DNA from: Luteolibacter pohnpeiensis
GTDB taxonomy: Bacteria; Verrucomicrobiota; Verrucomicrobiia; Verrucomicrobiales; Akkermansiaceae
Assembly (NCBI RefSeq): GCF_016595435.1
Contig: NZ_JAENIJ010000006.1
Location: forward strand, 1 to 64,000
Direction of reading: 5' to 3'
Length of the DNA: 64,000 nt
The notes below the pieces were generated by a model. That model worked only from the letters and a program-made list of their open reading frames with translations. It made no database searches and was not told the origin of the DNA. Shown piece by piece: positions 7,972 to 17,320 of the stretch (positions are counted from its first letter, which is position 1; each line of letters starts with the position of its first letter). A program made the position numbers and the translations under genes.

Positions 7972-10900
7972 ATGTTCCACCAGAACCAAAACCAAAAGTC
8001 GTCATCCAGGCGGCTACGTACGCCAGCACTGGCGACGGCGTTGGCAATTTCCAGTTTCATGCCATTGCATGCAGCTTTGGAAGTTGCGAATCCGCGCTGC
8101 GAATACCTGACAAATCCCCAAGGGATCGATCAATTGAAGCCACGTTTTTCGTGGATCGTGGAATCGGCAGAACGGGGAGAGAAACAAACCGCGTGGCAAT
8201 TGCTTGTTGCGTCGAGCCCGGAGGAGTTGGCTTCAGACCAAGGCTCGGTTTGGGACAGCGGCAAGGTGATGGGCGATGAAACGAGTCAGATCGTTTATGC
8301 GGGGTCAGATCTCGTATCCAGAGAGGTTTGCTATTGGAAAGTCCGCTCCTGGAACAAGGATGACGAGCCATCCCCATGGAGTGAAACGGCGACATTCAGC
8401 ATGGGTCTGCTCGAATCGAGCGATTGGTCAGCCAAGTGGATCGACGGCTTGCTTCCCGTGCCGACGAGTTCGGAAGATCAACAACGGGTGATCGTTTCCG
8501 CAACTTATGGTGCGGTTACCGGAACGGGTTCTTACAACGTGACAGCCCAACTGCAGGAGTTGGCTGCGGAGGGTAACTACGCGCTTCCAGTCACCAATGA
8601 TACCTTCGGTGGAGACCCGGCCTATAATAGCCTCAAGCAGCTTCGTGTCGTTTACACCATCAACGGCCAGACCCTGGTGAAGACCTTCGCGGAAGACACG
8701 TTGATCATTTTTCCGGCGGATTTGCCGGGGATTTTGGAGCCGGAAATCACCAGCGCTCGATACGAGTCAGTCGCCGGGACCGGCTTTAATGACGTGACTG
8801 CCAAGCTGGCGGCACTGGACCAAGGCGAGCCTTACTCGGTGGTGGTGAACAATACCAACTTCGGCCCTGACCCAGCTTACAACCAAGTGAAGCAACTCCG
8901 GGTCAACTATACCCTGAATGGTTTGTCGGGAGTGGCTTTGTTCGCGGAAAACGTCACCTTCAATTTCCCAACCGATCTTCCCGAGCTGGTGGAAGCGCCG
9001 ACGTTGACGGCGGCTACCTACACGGCGATTGACGGTTCGGGGAGTAGAAATGTTCTCGCTACGTTGAACACAAAGGCGGCCGCCGGTTCCTTCTCGTTGG
9101 TCGTTAATAATGCCAATCTCGGTGGCGATCCCGCACCGGATAAAGTCAAGCGGCTGATTCTGGAATACGAATTGGATGGAAAGCAGGTGGTGAAATACTT
9201 CGACGAGGCGGCCACTCTGAATTTCCCATCCGATCTGGCGGAGCCAACGAATGTCCCGTATTTGCGCAAGAGCTTCACGGTGGATAAGCCGATCGCGAGG
9301 GCGACGGTCTATGCGACCGCGTTGGGACTTTACGAACTTTCGCTGAATGGCAGCCGCATCGGCGATCATACCCTGGCACCGGATTGGACGACTTATGATA
9401 AGCGCCTGCGTTATCAGGCTTTCGATGTGACGGCCCAATTGACGAATGGCGAAAACGTCATCGGTGCTCAACTGGCGAACGGCTGGTATGCCGGTCACAT
9501 CGGCAACGGTGGTTACCAACATTGGGGCGTTAGCCCGGCATTGTTTGCCCAGATGGAAATCACCTATGAGGATGGTTCCACCCAAACGGTTGTCACCGAT
9601 GGCAGCTGGAAGATGGGCAACAGCCCGCTCAACTTCACCGACTTCATGTATGGCGAAGATTACGATGCGCGCCGTGAAGTGGCAGGTTGGAATGCTCCTG
9701 GATTTGACGATTCAGCCTGGTCCGGCGTGCTCTTGCGGCCGGGCACCGATGTTCCGATCGATGCCCAAGTGATGGAGCCTGCCCGCGAAGTGATGGAGAT
9801 CAAACCGATTTCGCTGAGTGAGCCAGCCACCGGCAAATGGACCTACAACATGGGCCAGAACATGGTCGGCGTTTTGCGCCTGAAAATCACAGCAGAGGCT
9901 GGAACGAAAATCACCCTCCGCCATGGTGAACGCCTCAACCCGGATGGGACTCTCTACACCGCGAACCTTCGGGGGGCACCCTCCATCGATACCTACATTT
10001 GCAAAGGTGGGGGCGAGGAAACCTGGCAGCCGAAATTCACCTTCCACGGCTTCCAATATGTCGAACTGACGGGGATTTCCGAAGCTCCGACACTCGACAC
10101 CATCACGGGAATTGTCATCGCATCCGACACTCCGAAAACCGGCGAATTGACCACTTCGGACGGCGTTGTGAACCAACTCCAGTCGAACATCGAGTGGGGT
10201 CAACGCGGCAATTACCTCAGCGTGCCGACCGACTGCCCGCAGCGCGACGAACGCTTAGGCTGGATGGGTGACGCGCAGGTTTTCATCCGCACCGCCACCT
10301 ACAATGCCGATGTCGCAGCCTTCTTCACCAAGTGGCTGCAGGATGTCCGCGATGGACAATACACCAATGGCTCTTACCCAGACGTAGCCCCTGATGATGC
10401 CCCATCCAGCGGCACACCAGCATGGGGTGATGCCGGCGTCATCTGTCCGTGGATCATTTATGAAGCCTATGGCGATACCCGCATCCTTGAGGATAGCTAT
10501 GCTTCCATGGTGGGTTGGGTGAATTTCTGCAAAGCAAGCTCGCCGAACTACATCCGCACCCTCAATCGCGGCGGTGACTACGGTGACTGGCTTTCAATCA
10601 ATGCCGACACCAGCAAGGAAATGATCGGCACTGCGTATTACGCCTACTCCACCAAACTGCTTGCGAAAGCAGCAGCAGTCCTGGGGAAAACCGACGATGC
10701 CGCAACTTATGAGGCATTATTCCAGTCGATCAAAAGCGCTTACATCGCGAAGTATGTGAACACCACCACCGGTGTCATCACCAGTGATACCCAGTGCGCT
10801 TACCTGATGGCATTGAAGTTCGATCTGCTTCCAACCGATGCCTTGCGTGAACTCGCCACCCAGCATCTCGTCGATGATATTGCGGCAAAGGGAACTCACC

Positions 10901-11997
10901 TTTCCACCGGATTCGTCGGGGTCAGCTACCTGCTGCCGGTCCTGACTAAGATGGGTCGCACGGATGTCGCCTACCAATTGCTGCACCAGGACACTTTCCC
11001 ATCCTGGATGTTCTCCATCAAATATGGAGCCACCACCATTTGGGAGCGTTGGGATGGATGGACGCCTGAGAACGGATTCCAAACCACGATCATGAACTCG
11101 TTCAACCACTACTCGCTCGGCTCATGTGGCGAGTGGCTGTATGGCACGGTTGCGGGTATTGATATGGATCCTGAAGTTCCAGGTTACAAAAAGATCGTCA
11201 TCCACCCTCAACCCGGCGGCAAACTGACCAGCGCCAAGGGTAGCCTGAATTCCATCCACGGACTGATCTCGACATCGTGGCGCACCTACGAAGGTGGCTT
11301 CACACTCGAAACCGAGATCCCCGCGAATACGACTGCGACCGTTTATGTTCCAGCGACGGGTGAGGATGACGTGAAGGAATCCGGAAAAGCGATCGCTGAT
11401 GCCGAGGGTGTTTCCTTCGTCGGCATGGAAGGTGATTTCGCCGTCTTTGCGGTGGAGTCCGGGCGCTATCGTTTCACCTCAGGGGATGGCGTGGATCCTG
11501 GTGGAGACACCGTGATGCACGATGCCGGCGCGCCGGTGAAAATCCGCATTTCCACCCTCATGGGAAACGACGGGGATGGACCTTATGAGTTTGTCTCGGC
11601 CGGTCCGACCAGTGTCAACGGTGGCACGATTTCCGTCCAGGACGGATGGGTGATCTACACTCCTGCTGCAGGAGCTTCCAGCACGGGTGACTCCTTCACT
11701 TACTCCATCCGCGATGAAAACGGAGGCGTCAGCACCATGACTGTCGAGGTGGACTTGATCCCGGAAGACGCTCCTGTGCAATCCACTCTGGATTTTGGCA
11801 TGAATCAGGATGGGTCACGGCGCATTGTGTTTCTAGGGGTTCCGGGCCGGATTTACCGAGTTCAGATGGTCGACCACCTCGGCACGGATGATTGGCAAAC
11901 CGTTGCTAGCGTTCAGGCGGATGAAGATGGGAGCTTTGAATACCTGGACACGGCTTCGGCTCCTTCGGCCCGTTTTTACCGTGCGGTCTTCCCCTGA
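7972..11997 (+). CDS. Secreted alpha-L-rhamnosidase, GH78, with a triple domain insertion
   Basis: This 1341-aa enzyme would hydrolyse terminal alpha-L-rhamnose outside the cytoplasm. I chose the ATG at 7972 because it gives a signal peptide (to about residue 35); the frame stays open further upstream but overlaps the regulator. An N-terminal beta domain (NPRCEYLTNPQGID) is followed by three ~85-residue repeats near 174, 259 and 345 that resemble DUF3395 (ATYGAVTG, ARYESVAG, ATYTAIDG). The GH78 N, catalytic and C domains run from about 430 to 1160. They include DCPQRDERLGWMGD at 754 and WERWDGW with Glu1025, the expected acid and base regions. The C-terminus has a cadherin-like segment (about 1180-1262) and a 70-residue tail of a type seen in secreted Verrucomicrobia proteins. 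Confidence 0.88.
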   Translation: MFHQNQNQKSSSRRLRTPALATALAISSFMPLHAALEVANPRCEYLTNPQGIDQLKPRFSWIVESAERGEKQTAWQLLVASSPEELASDQGSVWDSGKVMGDETSQIVYAGSDLVSREVCYWKVRSWNKDDEPSPWSETATFSMGLLESSDWSAKWIDGLLPVPTSSEDQQRVIVSATYGAVTGTGSYNVTAQLQELAAEGNYALPVTNDTFGGDPAYNSLKQLRVVYTINGQTLVKTFAEDTLIIFPADLPGILEPEITSARYESVAGTGFNDVTAKLAALDQGEPYSVVVNNTNFGPDPAYNQVKQLRVNYTLNGLSGVALFAENVTFNFPTDLPELVEAPTLTAATYTAIDGSGSRNVLATLNTKAAAGSFSLVVNNANLGGDPAPDKVKRLILEYELDGKQVVKYFDEAATLNFPSDLAEPTNVPYLRKSFTVDKPIARATVYATALGLYELSLNGSRIGDHTLAPDWTTYDKRLRYQAFDVTAQLTNGENVIGAQLANGWYAGHIGNGGYQHWGVSPALFAQMEITYEDGSTQTVVTDGSWKMGNSPLNFTDFMYGEDYDARREVAGWNAPGFDDSAWSGVLLRPGTDVPIDAQVMEPAREVMEIKPISLSEPATGKWTYNMGQNMVGVLRLKITAEAGTKITLRHGERLNPDGTLYTANLRGAPSIDTYICKGGGEETWQPKFTFHGFQYVELTGISEAPTLDTITGIVIASDTPKTGELTTSDGVVNQLQSNIEWGQRGNYLSVPTDCPQRDERLGWMGDAQVFIRTATYNADVAAFFTKWLQDVRDGQYTNGSYPDVAPDDAPSSGTPAWGDAGVICPWIIYEAYGDTRILEDSYASMVGWVNFCKASSPNYIRTLNRGGDYGDWLSINADTSKEMIGTAYYAYSTKLLAKAAAVLGKTDDAATYEALFQSIKSAYIAKYVNTTTGVITSDTQCAYLMALKFDLLPTDALRELATQHLVDDIAAKGTHLSTGFVGVSYLLPVLTKMGRTDVAYQLLHQDTFPSWMFSIKYGATTIWERWDGWTPENGFQTTIMNSFNHYSLGSCGEWLYGTVAGIDMDPEVPGYKKIVIHPQPGGKLTSAKGSLNSIHGLISTSWRTYEGGFTLETEIPANTTATVYVPATGEDDVKESGKAIADAEGVSFVGMEGDFAVFAVESGRYRFTSGDGVDPGGDTVMHDAGAPVKIRISTLMGNDGDGPYEFVSAGPTSVNGGTISVQDGWVIYTPAAGASSTGDSFTYSIRDENGGVSTMTVEVDLIPEDAPVQSTLDFGMNQDGSRRIVFLGVPGRIYRVQMVDHLGTDDWQTVASVQADEDGSFEYLDTASAPSARFYRAVFP

Positions 11998-12025
11998 ATT
12001 TGCCTGAGGGCCTTTCTCCCTCCAG

Positions 12026-12072
12026 TCGCCGTAGCCCCGAATGTTGTTCGGATAGGGGTTGCGGCGATTTTT
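12026..12072 (+). terminator. Probable intrinsic terminator after the rhamnosidase
   Basis: TCGCCG at 12026-12031 pairs with CGGCGA at 12062-12067, and inside it CCCC pairs with GGGG or CCGAA with TTCGG. Five T residues follow. It lies 29 nt after the rhamnosidase stop and before fabF. Confidence 0.65.
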
Positions 12073-12130
12073 CGTATCGCGATGAGACTTGCGCCCTTGC
12101 GCGGGAGGCCCCAAAGTCCCCAAACAAACT

Positions 12131-13378
12131 ATGAGTGAACGACGCGTGGTGATCACAGGCATTGGCTGCCTCAGTCCTCTCGGGAAAGACCTGAAGAGCA
12201 CTTGGGACGGATTGAAGAACGGCCGCAGCGGTATCGGACGGATTACTCTGCTCGATCCGGAGCCGTTTGATTGCAAAATCGGCGGTGAAGTGAAGGACTT
12301 CAATGCGGATGAATATTTCCGGGTGCCAAAGGACGCCCGCCGCGCGGATCGCTATGTGCAACTCGCTGTGGCTGCGTCGAAAATGGCGATGGAAGACTCC
12401 GGGGTTGATGTTGAAAAAGTCGATCGCCGCCGCTTCGGCGTCATGGTCGGCAGCGGCATTGGCGGCCTCGGCACGCTGGAGCGCGAACACGAAACCTACA
12501 TCAAAAAAGGTCCGAAGCGCGTTTCTCCGTTCACCATCCCAATGATGATTTCGAACATCGCCAGCGGCATCGTTTCCATGGAACACGGGCTCTACGGGCC
12601 GAACATGGGCATCGTCACCGCTTGTGCGACTTCCAACAACAACATTGGTGAAGCCTGGCGCATCATCAAGTTCGGCGATGCCGACGCGTTCCTCTGCGGT
12701 GGTTCCGAAGCGGCCATCCTGCCGATGGGCCTTTCCGGATTTGCCAACATGAAAGCGCTCAGCACGCGCAACGACGAGCCAGAACGCGCATCCCGCCCGT
12801 TCGATCGCGATCGCGACGGCTTTGTCATGGGCGAAGGTGCAGCAGTGCTCGTGATCGAAGAACTGGAGCACGCCAAAAAGCGCGGTGCGAAGATTTACGC
12901 GGAACTCATCGGCTACGGGGTCAGTGCGGATGCGCACCACCTGAGTGCGCCGACACCAGACGGAACCGGCCCTGCATTTGCGATCGAAATGGCGCTGAAG
13001 CACGGCAAGATGAATCCGGAGGACGTTGACTACCTCAACGCCCACGCGACCTCGACCGGCCTGGGCGACATTGCGGAAACCAAGGCCATCAAGCTCGCCT
13101 TCGGTGATTATGCCAAGAACGGCCTGCTCGTCAGCTCCACCAAATCGATGACCGGTCACATGCTCGGCGCAGCAGGTGGTATCGAGTTGATTGCCAGCAT
13201 CATGGCCATCCAAGAAGGCATCGTCCCGCCGACCATCAACGTCGAAAATCAGGATCCGCTTTGCGATCTGGACGTCGTACCAAACGTTGCCCGCGAGGCC
13301 AAAGTCAAAGTCGCTCTCAGTAACGGCTTCGGCTTCGGTGGTCACAACGCAGCGGTGTTGGTCCGTAATTTCGAGTGA
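12131..13378 (+). CDS. fabF: Beta-ketoacyl-ACP synthase II
   Basis: This 415-aa cytosolic condensing enzyme joins malonyl-ACP to a growing acyl-ACP in fatty-acid elongation. The Cys-His-His triad is present: Cys165 in TACATSNN, His305 in NAHATSTG and His343 in SMTGHMLG. The length matches FabF. The ATG at 12131 (MSERRVVITGIGC) was chosen over an in-frame start 42 nt upstream because it gives the family N-terminus. A thioesterase and rsmI follow with almost no gaps, so the three are probably one transcript. No acpP or other fab gene is in the window. Confidence 0.95.
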   Translation: MSERRVVITGIGCLSPLGKDLKSTWDGLKNGRSGIGRITLLDPEPFDCKIGGEVKDFNADEYFRVPKDARRADRYVQLAVAASKMAMEDSGVDVEKVDRRRFGVMVGSGIGGLGTLEREHETYIKKGPKRVSPFTIPMMISNIASGIVSMEHGLYGPNMGIVTACATSNNNIGEAWRIIKFGDADAFLCGGSEAAILPMGLSGFANMKALSTRNDEPERASRPFDRDRDGFVMGEGAAVLVIEELEHAKKRGAKIYAELIGYGVSADAHHLSAPTPDGTGPAFAIEMALKHGKMNPEDVDYLNAHATSTGLGDIAETKAIKLAFGDYAKNGLLVSSTKSMTGHMLGAAGGIELIASIMAIQEGIVPPTINVENQDPLCDLDVVPNVAREAKVKVALSNGFGFGGHNAAVLVRNFE

Positions 13379-13382
13379 TCCC

Positions 13383-13781
13383 ATGGAAAACCCGCTTCAC
13401 CGCCAGGCATTCGAAGTCGCTTTCGGGGACACCGATGCCAGCGGGTGGATGCATTTTCCAAAGATCTTCACCTACGTTGAAGCGGCCGAGCACGCCTACT
13501 TGCGTTCTCGAGGTGTGCTCGTTTTCGCCCGCGATCAGGGCGGTTGGCCCCGGGTCAAAGTGGAATGTGATTACAAGCGGCCCTTCCTTTCGGGAGATCC
13601 GCTTGAAGTCCAGCTGCGGATCGCCCGCATCGGCGGAGCTTCGCTGACTTGGGAATTCGAAGTCTACAACGCTGCTCAGGAACTCGCAGCCGTCGGCAGC
13701 ATCGTCTCCGTCCGGGTCAATCACCTTGGCCGACCCCAGGAAATTTCCGCTGAAGAACGAGCCGCCCTCTTGCCATCTTGA
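13383..13781 (+). CDS. Acyl-CoA thioesterase, hotdog fold (4HBT/YbgC family)
   Basis: The 132-aa protein has the hallmark FGDTDASGWMHFPKIF at about 12-27, in which the Asp of the DTDxxG/H motif is the catalytic acid of 4HBT hotdog thioesterases. These hydrolyse acyl-CoA or acyl-ACP thioesters. The strand YKRPFLSGDPLEVQLRI and the central helix AEHAYLRSRG also fit the fold. It starts at an ATG 4 nt after the fabF stop, suggesting a role linked to acyl chains, and overlaps rsmI by 4 nt. The usual His of YbgC (DxxGxVHH) is replaced in GWMHF, so substrate preference may differ. Confidence 0.85.
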   Translation: MENPLHRQAFEVAFGDTDASGWMHFPKIFTYVEAAEHAYLRSRGVLVFARDQGGWPRVKVECDYKRPFLSGDPLEVQLRIARIGGASLTWEFEVYNAAQELAAVGSIVSVRVNHLGRPQEISAEERAALLPS

Positions 13782-14476
13782 ACTCGAACGACGAACTCTC
13801 AGGTCGCATCATTTTGGTGCCGACGCCGATTGGCAATCTGGGCGACATGACCTTGCGGGCGCTGGAAATCCTGCGCGCAGCGGATCGGATTGCCTGTGAA
13901 GATACCCGCCACTCGGCGCCGTTGCTGTCGCATTACGGCATTTCCGGCAAGCCGCTGGTCGCATTGCACGATCACAACGAGGCACGCAAAGCGCCGGAAC
14001 TCATCGCCGCCGCTCGGGCTGGCGAGTTGATCGCCGTGATCACCGATGCCGGGATGCCTGGGATTTCCGATCCGGGCTATCGCTTGGTGCAAGCGTGCAT
14101 CGAAACCGGAACTCCGTTCGAAGTCCTGCCCGGTCCATCAGCGGTCGTCACCGCGTTGATAGGCTCCGGATTTCCCTGCCACGCGTTTCGCTTCGGCGGG
14201 TTTCTTTCAGTGAAGTCAGGAAAACGCCGCACGGCTTTGAGTGCCGCATTGGGCTCCGGCGAAACCGGGATTTTCTTCGAATCGCCACACCGCATCCTTT
14301 CCACGCTGCAAATTTTGGCAGAAATCGACCCGGCTGCACGCACGTGTGTCGCACGTGAGCTGACCAAGAAATTTGAGACCTACCACCGCGGCACCGCCGC
14401 CGAGGTGCTGGAATATTTCCAGGCTCATCCTGCGAAAGGCGAAATCGTGCTATTGGTTCACGCGGCGGAAGACTGA
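13778..14476 (+). CDS. rsmI: 16S rRNA (cytidine-1402 2'-O)-methyltransferase
   Basis: This 232-aa protein belongs to the tetrapyrrole-methylase fold family that 2'-O-methylates C1402 of 16S rRNA using S-adenosylmethionine. Diagnostic motifs are LVPTPIGNLGDMTLRALE near the N-terminus, CEDTRHSAPLLSHYGI, ITDAGMPGISDPGYRLV, LPGPSAVVTALIGSGFP and FFESPHRI. It starts at a TTG (13778) overlapping the thioesterase stop. It is somewhat shorter than E. coli RsmI and lacks the usual C-terminal extension. It probably forms one transcript with fabF and the thioesterase. Confidence 0.92.
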   Translation: MNSNDELSGRIILVPTPIGNLGDMTLRALEILRAADRIACEDTRHSAPLLSHYGISGKPLVALHDHNEARKAPELIAAARAGELIAVITDAGMPGISDPGYRLVQACIETGTPFEVLPGPSAVVTALIGSGFPCHAFRFGGFLSVKSGKRRTALSAALGSGETGIFFESPHRILSTLQILAEIDPAARTCVARELTKKFETYHRGTAAEVLEYFQAHPAKGEIVLLVHAAED

Positions 14477-14492
14477 AAATCAACAGACCCAA

Positions 14493-15728
14493 TCACGGTC
14501 TCGGCGGAATCAAACCGGCCCTTTCCCAATCCAGTCGGGTTGCGGAGGGAATCCGGGATTGAACCTCAGGTTGTTGCAGGAAGGTGGCCCGTTCCGCCGG
14601 CGATAACTTCGAGAGAAGTTCCCGGCGGAGCACATCGGAGCTTCCTCCACTGCGATTGGCCGTGGTAGTGAGAAGTTGTTCGATCAAAGTATTAGCAGGG
14701 GTGTCAGGGGATGCTTGTTCAAGAAAGGAGTCGATTGTGACCGAATCCGGCCGGGTCGCGAGGGCTGTCCAAACCTCCGAGACTGCCGCCGCCGGATTCT
14801 CCGCTTTGGAATAGTATTCGGCAGTGAATTGGCCGAGCGATTCGGCATCGGCGACCCGGGCGTAGTCGCCGAAAAATGATTGCAAGCTGTACTGGCCAGG
14901 AGCTTGATTCTTCCAGGTTTCGCCTTCAGTAGTGAGGCACCAGTCGAAGGCCGCCTGGGGATCTTCCGAGATCCAGGATTGTAGCAAATTTGCAGGATAA
15001 GCACCGAGTCGAGCAGGTAATTCATTCTTGTCGCGCGAGGCATCGAGCTCCTGCAGTGACCCCTTGAGCTGTTGCATGAACCCGGAATAATCAAAACCTA
15101 CTGGGAAGTTCACATTCCAGCCGCTGGAGGTGTTATTCTTGCAGGCGGTTGCTACGATGGCTCTGCCGAGGAGCTCGGGATCTTCTGCCAGTGCCCGATC
15201 GAAAAGATCATAGGGGATCTGGATCTCCGTGGAATCGGTACACGAATACCGGTCCAGTAAATCGACCGCCTGGCGAATGTCCTTGGAAGCAAGATCCGGC
15301 AGGACTTGTTCAAAGAAAAACTGCCGGTCGGGAGAATCCGGCAGGGTGTCGAGCCAAGCGAGGAATCCATCTGGATCATCGGCATACCAACTTTTAATCA
15401 AGGATTTAAGACGAGTGGCATCTCCCTGATTGATTCCCCGAATGCCGCCTTGCATGGCCAGACGGATCACCGCGCTGGGTAGTTCTGATTTGCTCAATGG
15501 CATGGTAACGTCGCGAATTCTCGAAAGCGTCAGACTTGGACTTGAAGAAATCTGTACATTACGCGGACGCGATGACCTGGAACTTTCAGGTTTGGTGGCG
15601 ATCGGCGATTGCTGAGCGCCACCCAAGGCCACCCAGCCGATGCCGATTCCGATAGAAAGGGAAATGAGAGCGGTGAACAGATGCGATTTCATCAGGCTAG
15701 CAAATCGAAAGTGATAGTTACGATTCAT
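14493..15728 (-). CDS. Membrane-anchored helical repeat protein, paralogue of the pair at 49453-51635
   Basis: The 411-aa protein has an N-terminal membrane segment (about 13-35, LFTALISLSIGIGIGWVAL) and a predicted periplasmic, mostly helical body. Repeats have the form W or Y, then a short spacer with an acidic-Asp-Pro core, then Ala and an aromatic: WYADDPDGFLAWLDTLP and SWISEDPQAAFDWCL. The same pattern occurs in the proteins at 49453 and 50484 (DWAAKDPVKAAEWI), so the three look like one family. No catalytic motif is visible. It is convergent with rsmI and lies downstream of the sulfatase, separated by a terminator. MKSHLFTAL at residue 13 is an alternative start. Confidence 0.7.
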   Translation of the reverse strand: MNRNYHFRFASLMKSHLFTALISLSIGIGIGWVALGGAQQSPIATKPESSRSSRPRNVQISSSPSLTLSRIRDVTMPLSKSELPSAVIRLAMQGGIRGINQGDATRLKSLIKSWYADDPDGFLAWLDTLPDSPDRQFFFEQVLPDLASKDIRQAVDLLDRYSCTDSTEIQIPYDLFDRALAEDPELLGRAIVATACKNNTSSGWNVNFPVGFDYSGFMQQLKGSLQELDASRDKNELPARLGAYPANLLQSWISEDPQAAFDWCLTTEGETWKNQAPGQYSLQSFFGDYARVADAESLGQFTAEYYSKAENPAAAVSEVWTALATRPDSVTIDSFLEQASPDTPANTLIEQLLTTTANRSGGSSDVLRRELLSKLSPAERATFLQQPEVQSRIPSATRLDWERAGLIPPRP

Positions 15729-15764
15729 ACGAAGTTTTCAGCGTCGTGGAATCATATAAGTTAG

Positions 15765-15794
15765 AAAAAAGCCGCCCTGGAATTGGGCGGCTTT
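15765..15794 (-). terminator. Intrinsic terminator of the sulfatase transcript
   Basis: GCCGCCC at 15771-15777 pairs perfectly with GGGCGGC at 15785-15791 around a 7-nt loop. On the minus strand a U run encoded by the A tract at 15765-15770 follows. It lies 30 nt past the sulfatase stop. AAA/TTT flanks extend the stem. Confidence 0.85.
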
Positions 15795-15823
15795 GAAAAC
15801 AGGCAAGAAGTTCGGCCTTTGGC

Positions 15824-17227
15824 TCAGTTTTTGCCAAGCTCCGGTCCGTTATCGGTCGGCATCGTCGCATTCCAGGCTAACACTTTCTCGGTTAGCTCCT
15901 TGACGATCTTCGGATGCTTTTCTGCGACGTTTTTGGTCTCTTCACGATCGTTCTTCATCGAGAAGAGTTTCGGTTTGCTGCCATCGTATTGGCACAGCAG
16001 TTTCCAATCCCCATCGCGCACGGAAAGGTCCGGCAGACGGGCATTTTTCGGGCCCGGGCGATCCGGTGGGCGGCGGAAGAACAGCGGCGCGGAGCGTGAG
16101 GCATCGGACTTCCCGAGCAGGATGTCTGGCAGGGCTTCACCGTCGTATTTCACCTCATCAGGCACTGGCGTGCCGGTGATTTTCAGGATCGTCGGCGCAA
16201 AGTCGATGGCGGCGAACACCGAGCTGGTGTTGGTGGTGCCTTGTTTGTCTGCAGGGATGAATTTGGGGCCCCAGGCGATCAGCGAGGAACGCACTCCGCC
16301 TTCGAAGAGTTCCCCTTTGTGACCACGGAACGGGCCGGCTGAACCTGCGCCTGGTTCTGGGCCGTTGTCCGAGCAAATGACGACGAGGGTGTTGTTGCGC
16401 AGTTTTTCATCGTTGCGGATGTAATCAAAAATCGGCGCAAACTGCTCGTCCATGGTATCGAGCACGCCGTGGAAAAGTTGTCGTTTGCTGCCATCACCGC
16501 GGCGATCAGAAGGCGGGAAAAACGGCGAGTGGACATCGTCCGGCCACAGATTCACGTAAAATGGCTGATCCTTTTTTTCGGCATCCTTGATGAAGTCGAG
16601 AGCCGCGGAGGTGAAGGACTGGGTGACCAGCGACCGGTCTTTCCAAGTGATCGGGCCATGTCCAAGGCTGGCGGAGCCGAGGTCGTAGCGCTTTGGCGGT
16701 TTGCCGTCGAACGCATTGAGCAGTGGCAAAACTCGCGGTCCCAAGCCTTCGAAATTGGTCAATGTTTTGTCGAAACCGTATTCCGCGATGAGCGGAGCCT
16801 CGCCCACATCACGCTGACCGCCCATGTGCCATTTGCCGAAATGTCCGGTGGTGTAGCCGGCCTTGTGAAGAATGCCAGCCAGGACGGGTGCCTTGAGGTC
16901 GAGCCATTGTGCCATGCCGCGGCGTTTGTTGTCTTCCCGATTGCTCAGGTAGGACGAAATCTTCCAGCGCTGGGGATATTGACCGGTTGTAATCGCGGTG
17001 CGGGATGGGGAGCAGATGGGAGAATTGACGTAGAATTGCTCGAAGCGGACCCCTTCTTTCGCCATTTGGTCGATGTTTTGAGTCTGCACGGTTTTGTCGC
17101 CAAAGCAGGAAAAGTCACCCCAGCCCATGTCATCGACGAAGACGAGGAGGACGTTTGGTTTTTCAGCGGAAAAGGCAGGAAGTGGAGCGAGGAATAGCAG
17201 GGAGAGAAAAGTGGGAATTCGTAACAT
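15824..17227 (-). CDS. Secreted sulfatase (formylglycine type)
   Basis: This 467-aa enzyme would remove sulfate esters from glycans or other substrates outside the cytoplasm. It has a signal peptide (to about residue 21). The metal-binding VDDMGWGD has Asp32-Asp33, and CSPSR starting at Cys72 is the type I motif whose Cys is oxidised to formylglycine. GKWHMGG, ICSDNGPE and KGELFEGGVR are further family landmarks. The length is typical. No formylglycine-generating enzyme gene is in the window, so maturation must depend on one elsewhere. The esterase upstream on the same strand suggests joint action on a sulfated, acylated polysaccharide; the substrate is not identifiable. Confidence 0.92.
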   Translation of the reverse strand: MLRIPTFLSLLFLAPLPAFSAEKPNVLLVFVDDMGWGDFSCFGDKTVQTQNIDQMAKEGVRFEQFYVNSPICSPSRTAITTGQYPQRWKISSYLSNREDNKRRGMAQWLDLKAPVLAGILHKAGYTTGHFGKWHMGGQRDVGEAPLIAEYGFDKTLTNFEGLGPRVLPLLNAFDGKPPKRYDLGSASLGHGPITWKDRSLVTQSFTSAALDFIKDAEKKDQPFYVNLWPDDVHSPFFPPSDRRGDGSKRQLFHGVLDTMDEQFAPIFDYIRNDEKLRNNTLVVICSDNGPEPGAGSAGPFRGHKGELFEGGVRSSLIAWGPKFIPADKQGTTNTSSVFAAIDFAPTILKITGTPVPDEVKYDGEALPDILLGKSDASRSAPLFFRRPPDRPGPKNARLPDLSVRDGDWKLLCQYDGSKPKLFSMKNDREETKNVAEKHPKIVKELTEKVLAWNATMPTDNGPELGKN

Positions 17228-17320
17228 GAGTCAGCATTGGGTTAGGCGGGATCATGGTGAAACCCCACCAGGGTTGCCAGGTTTTAGAAATAGTGTTGCC
17301 TACCAGTGATTTGTGCTCGG

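Noticed and set aside
11906-13384. 492-codon minus-strand frame opposite fabF
   Set aside because: It lies antisense to a well-conserved fabF and has no family features; high GC leaves long antisense frames open.
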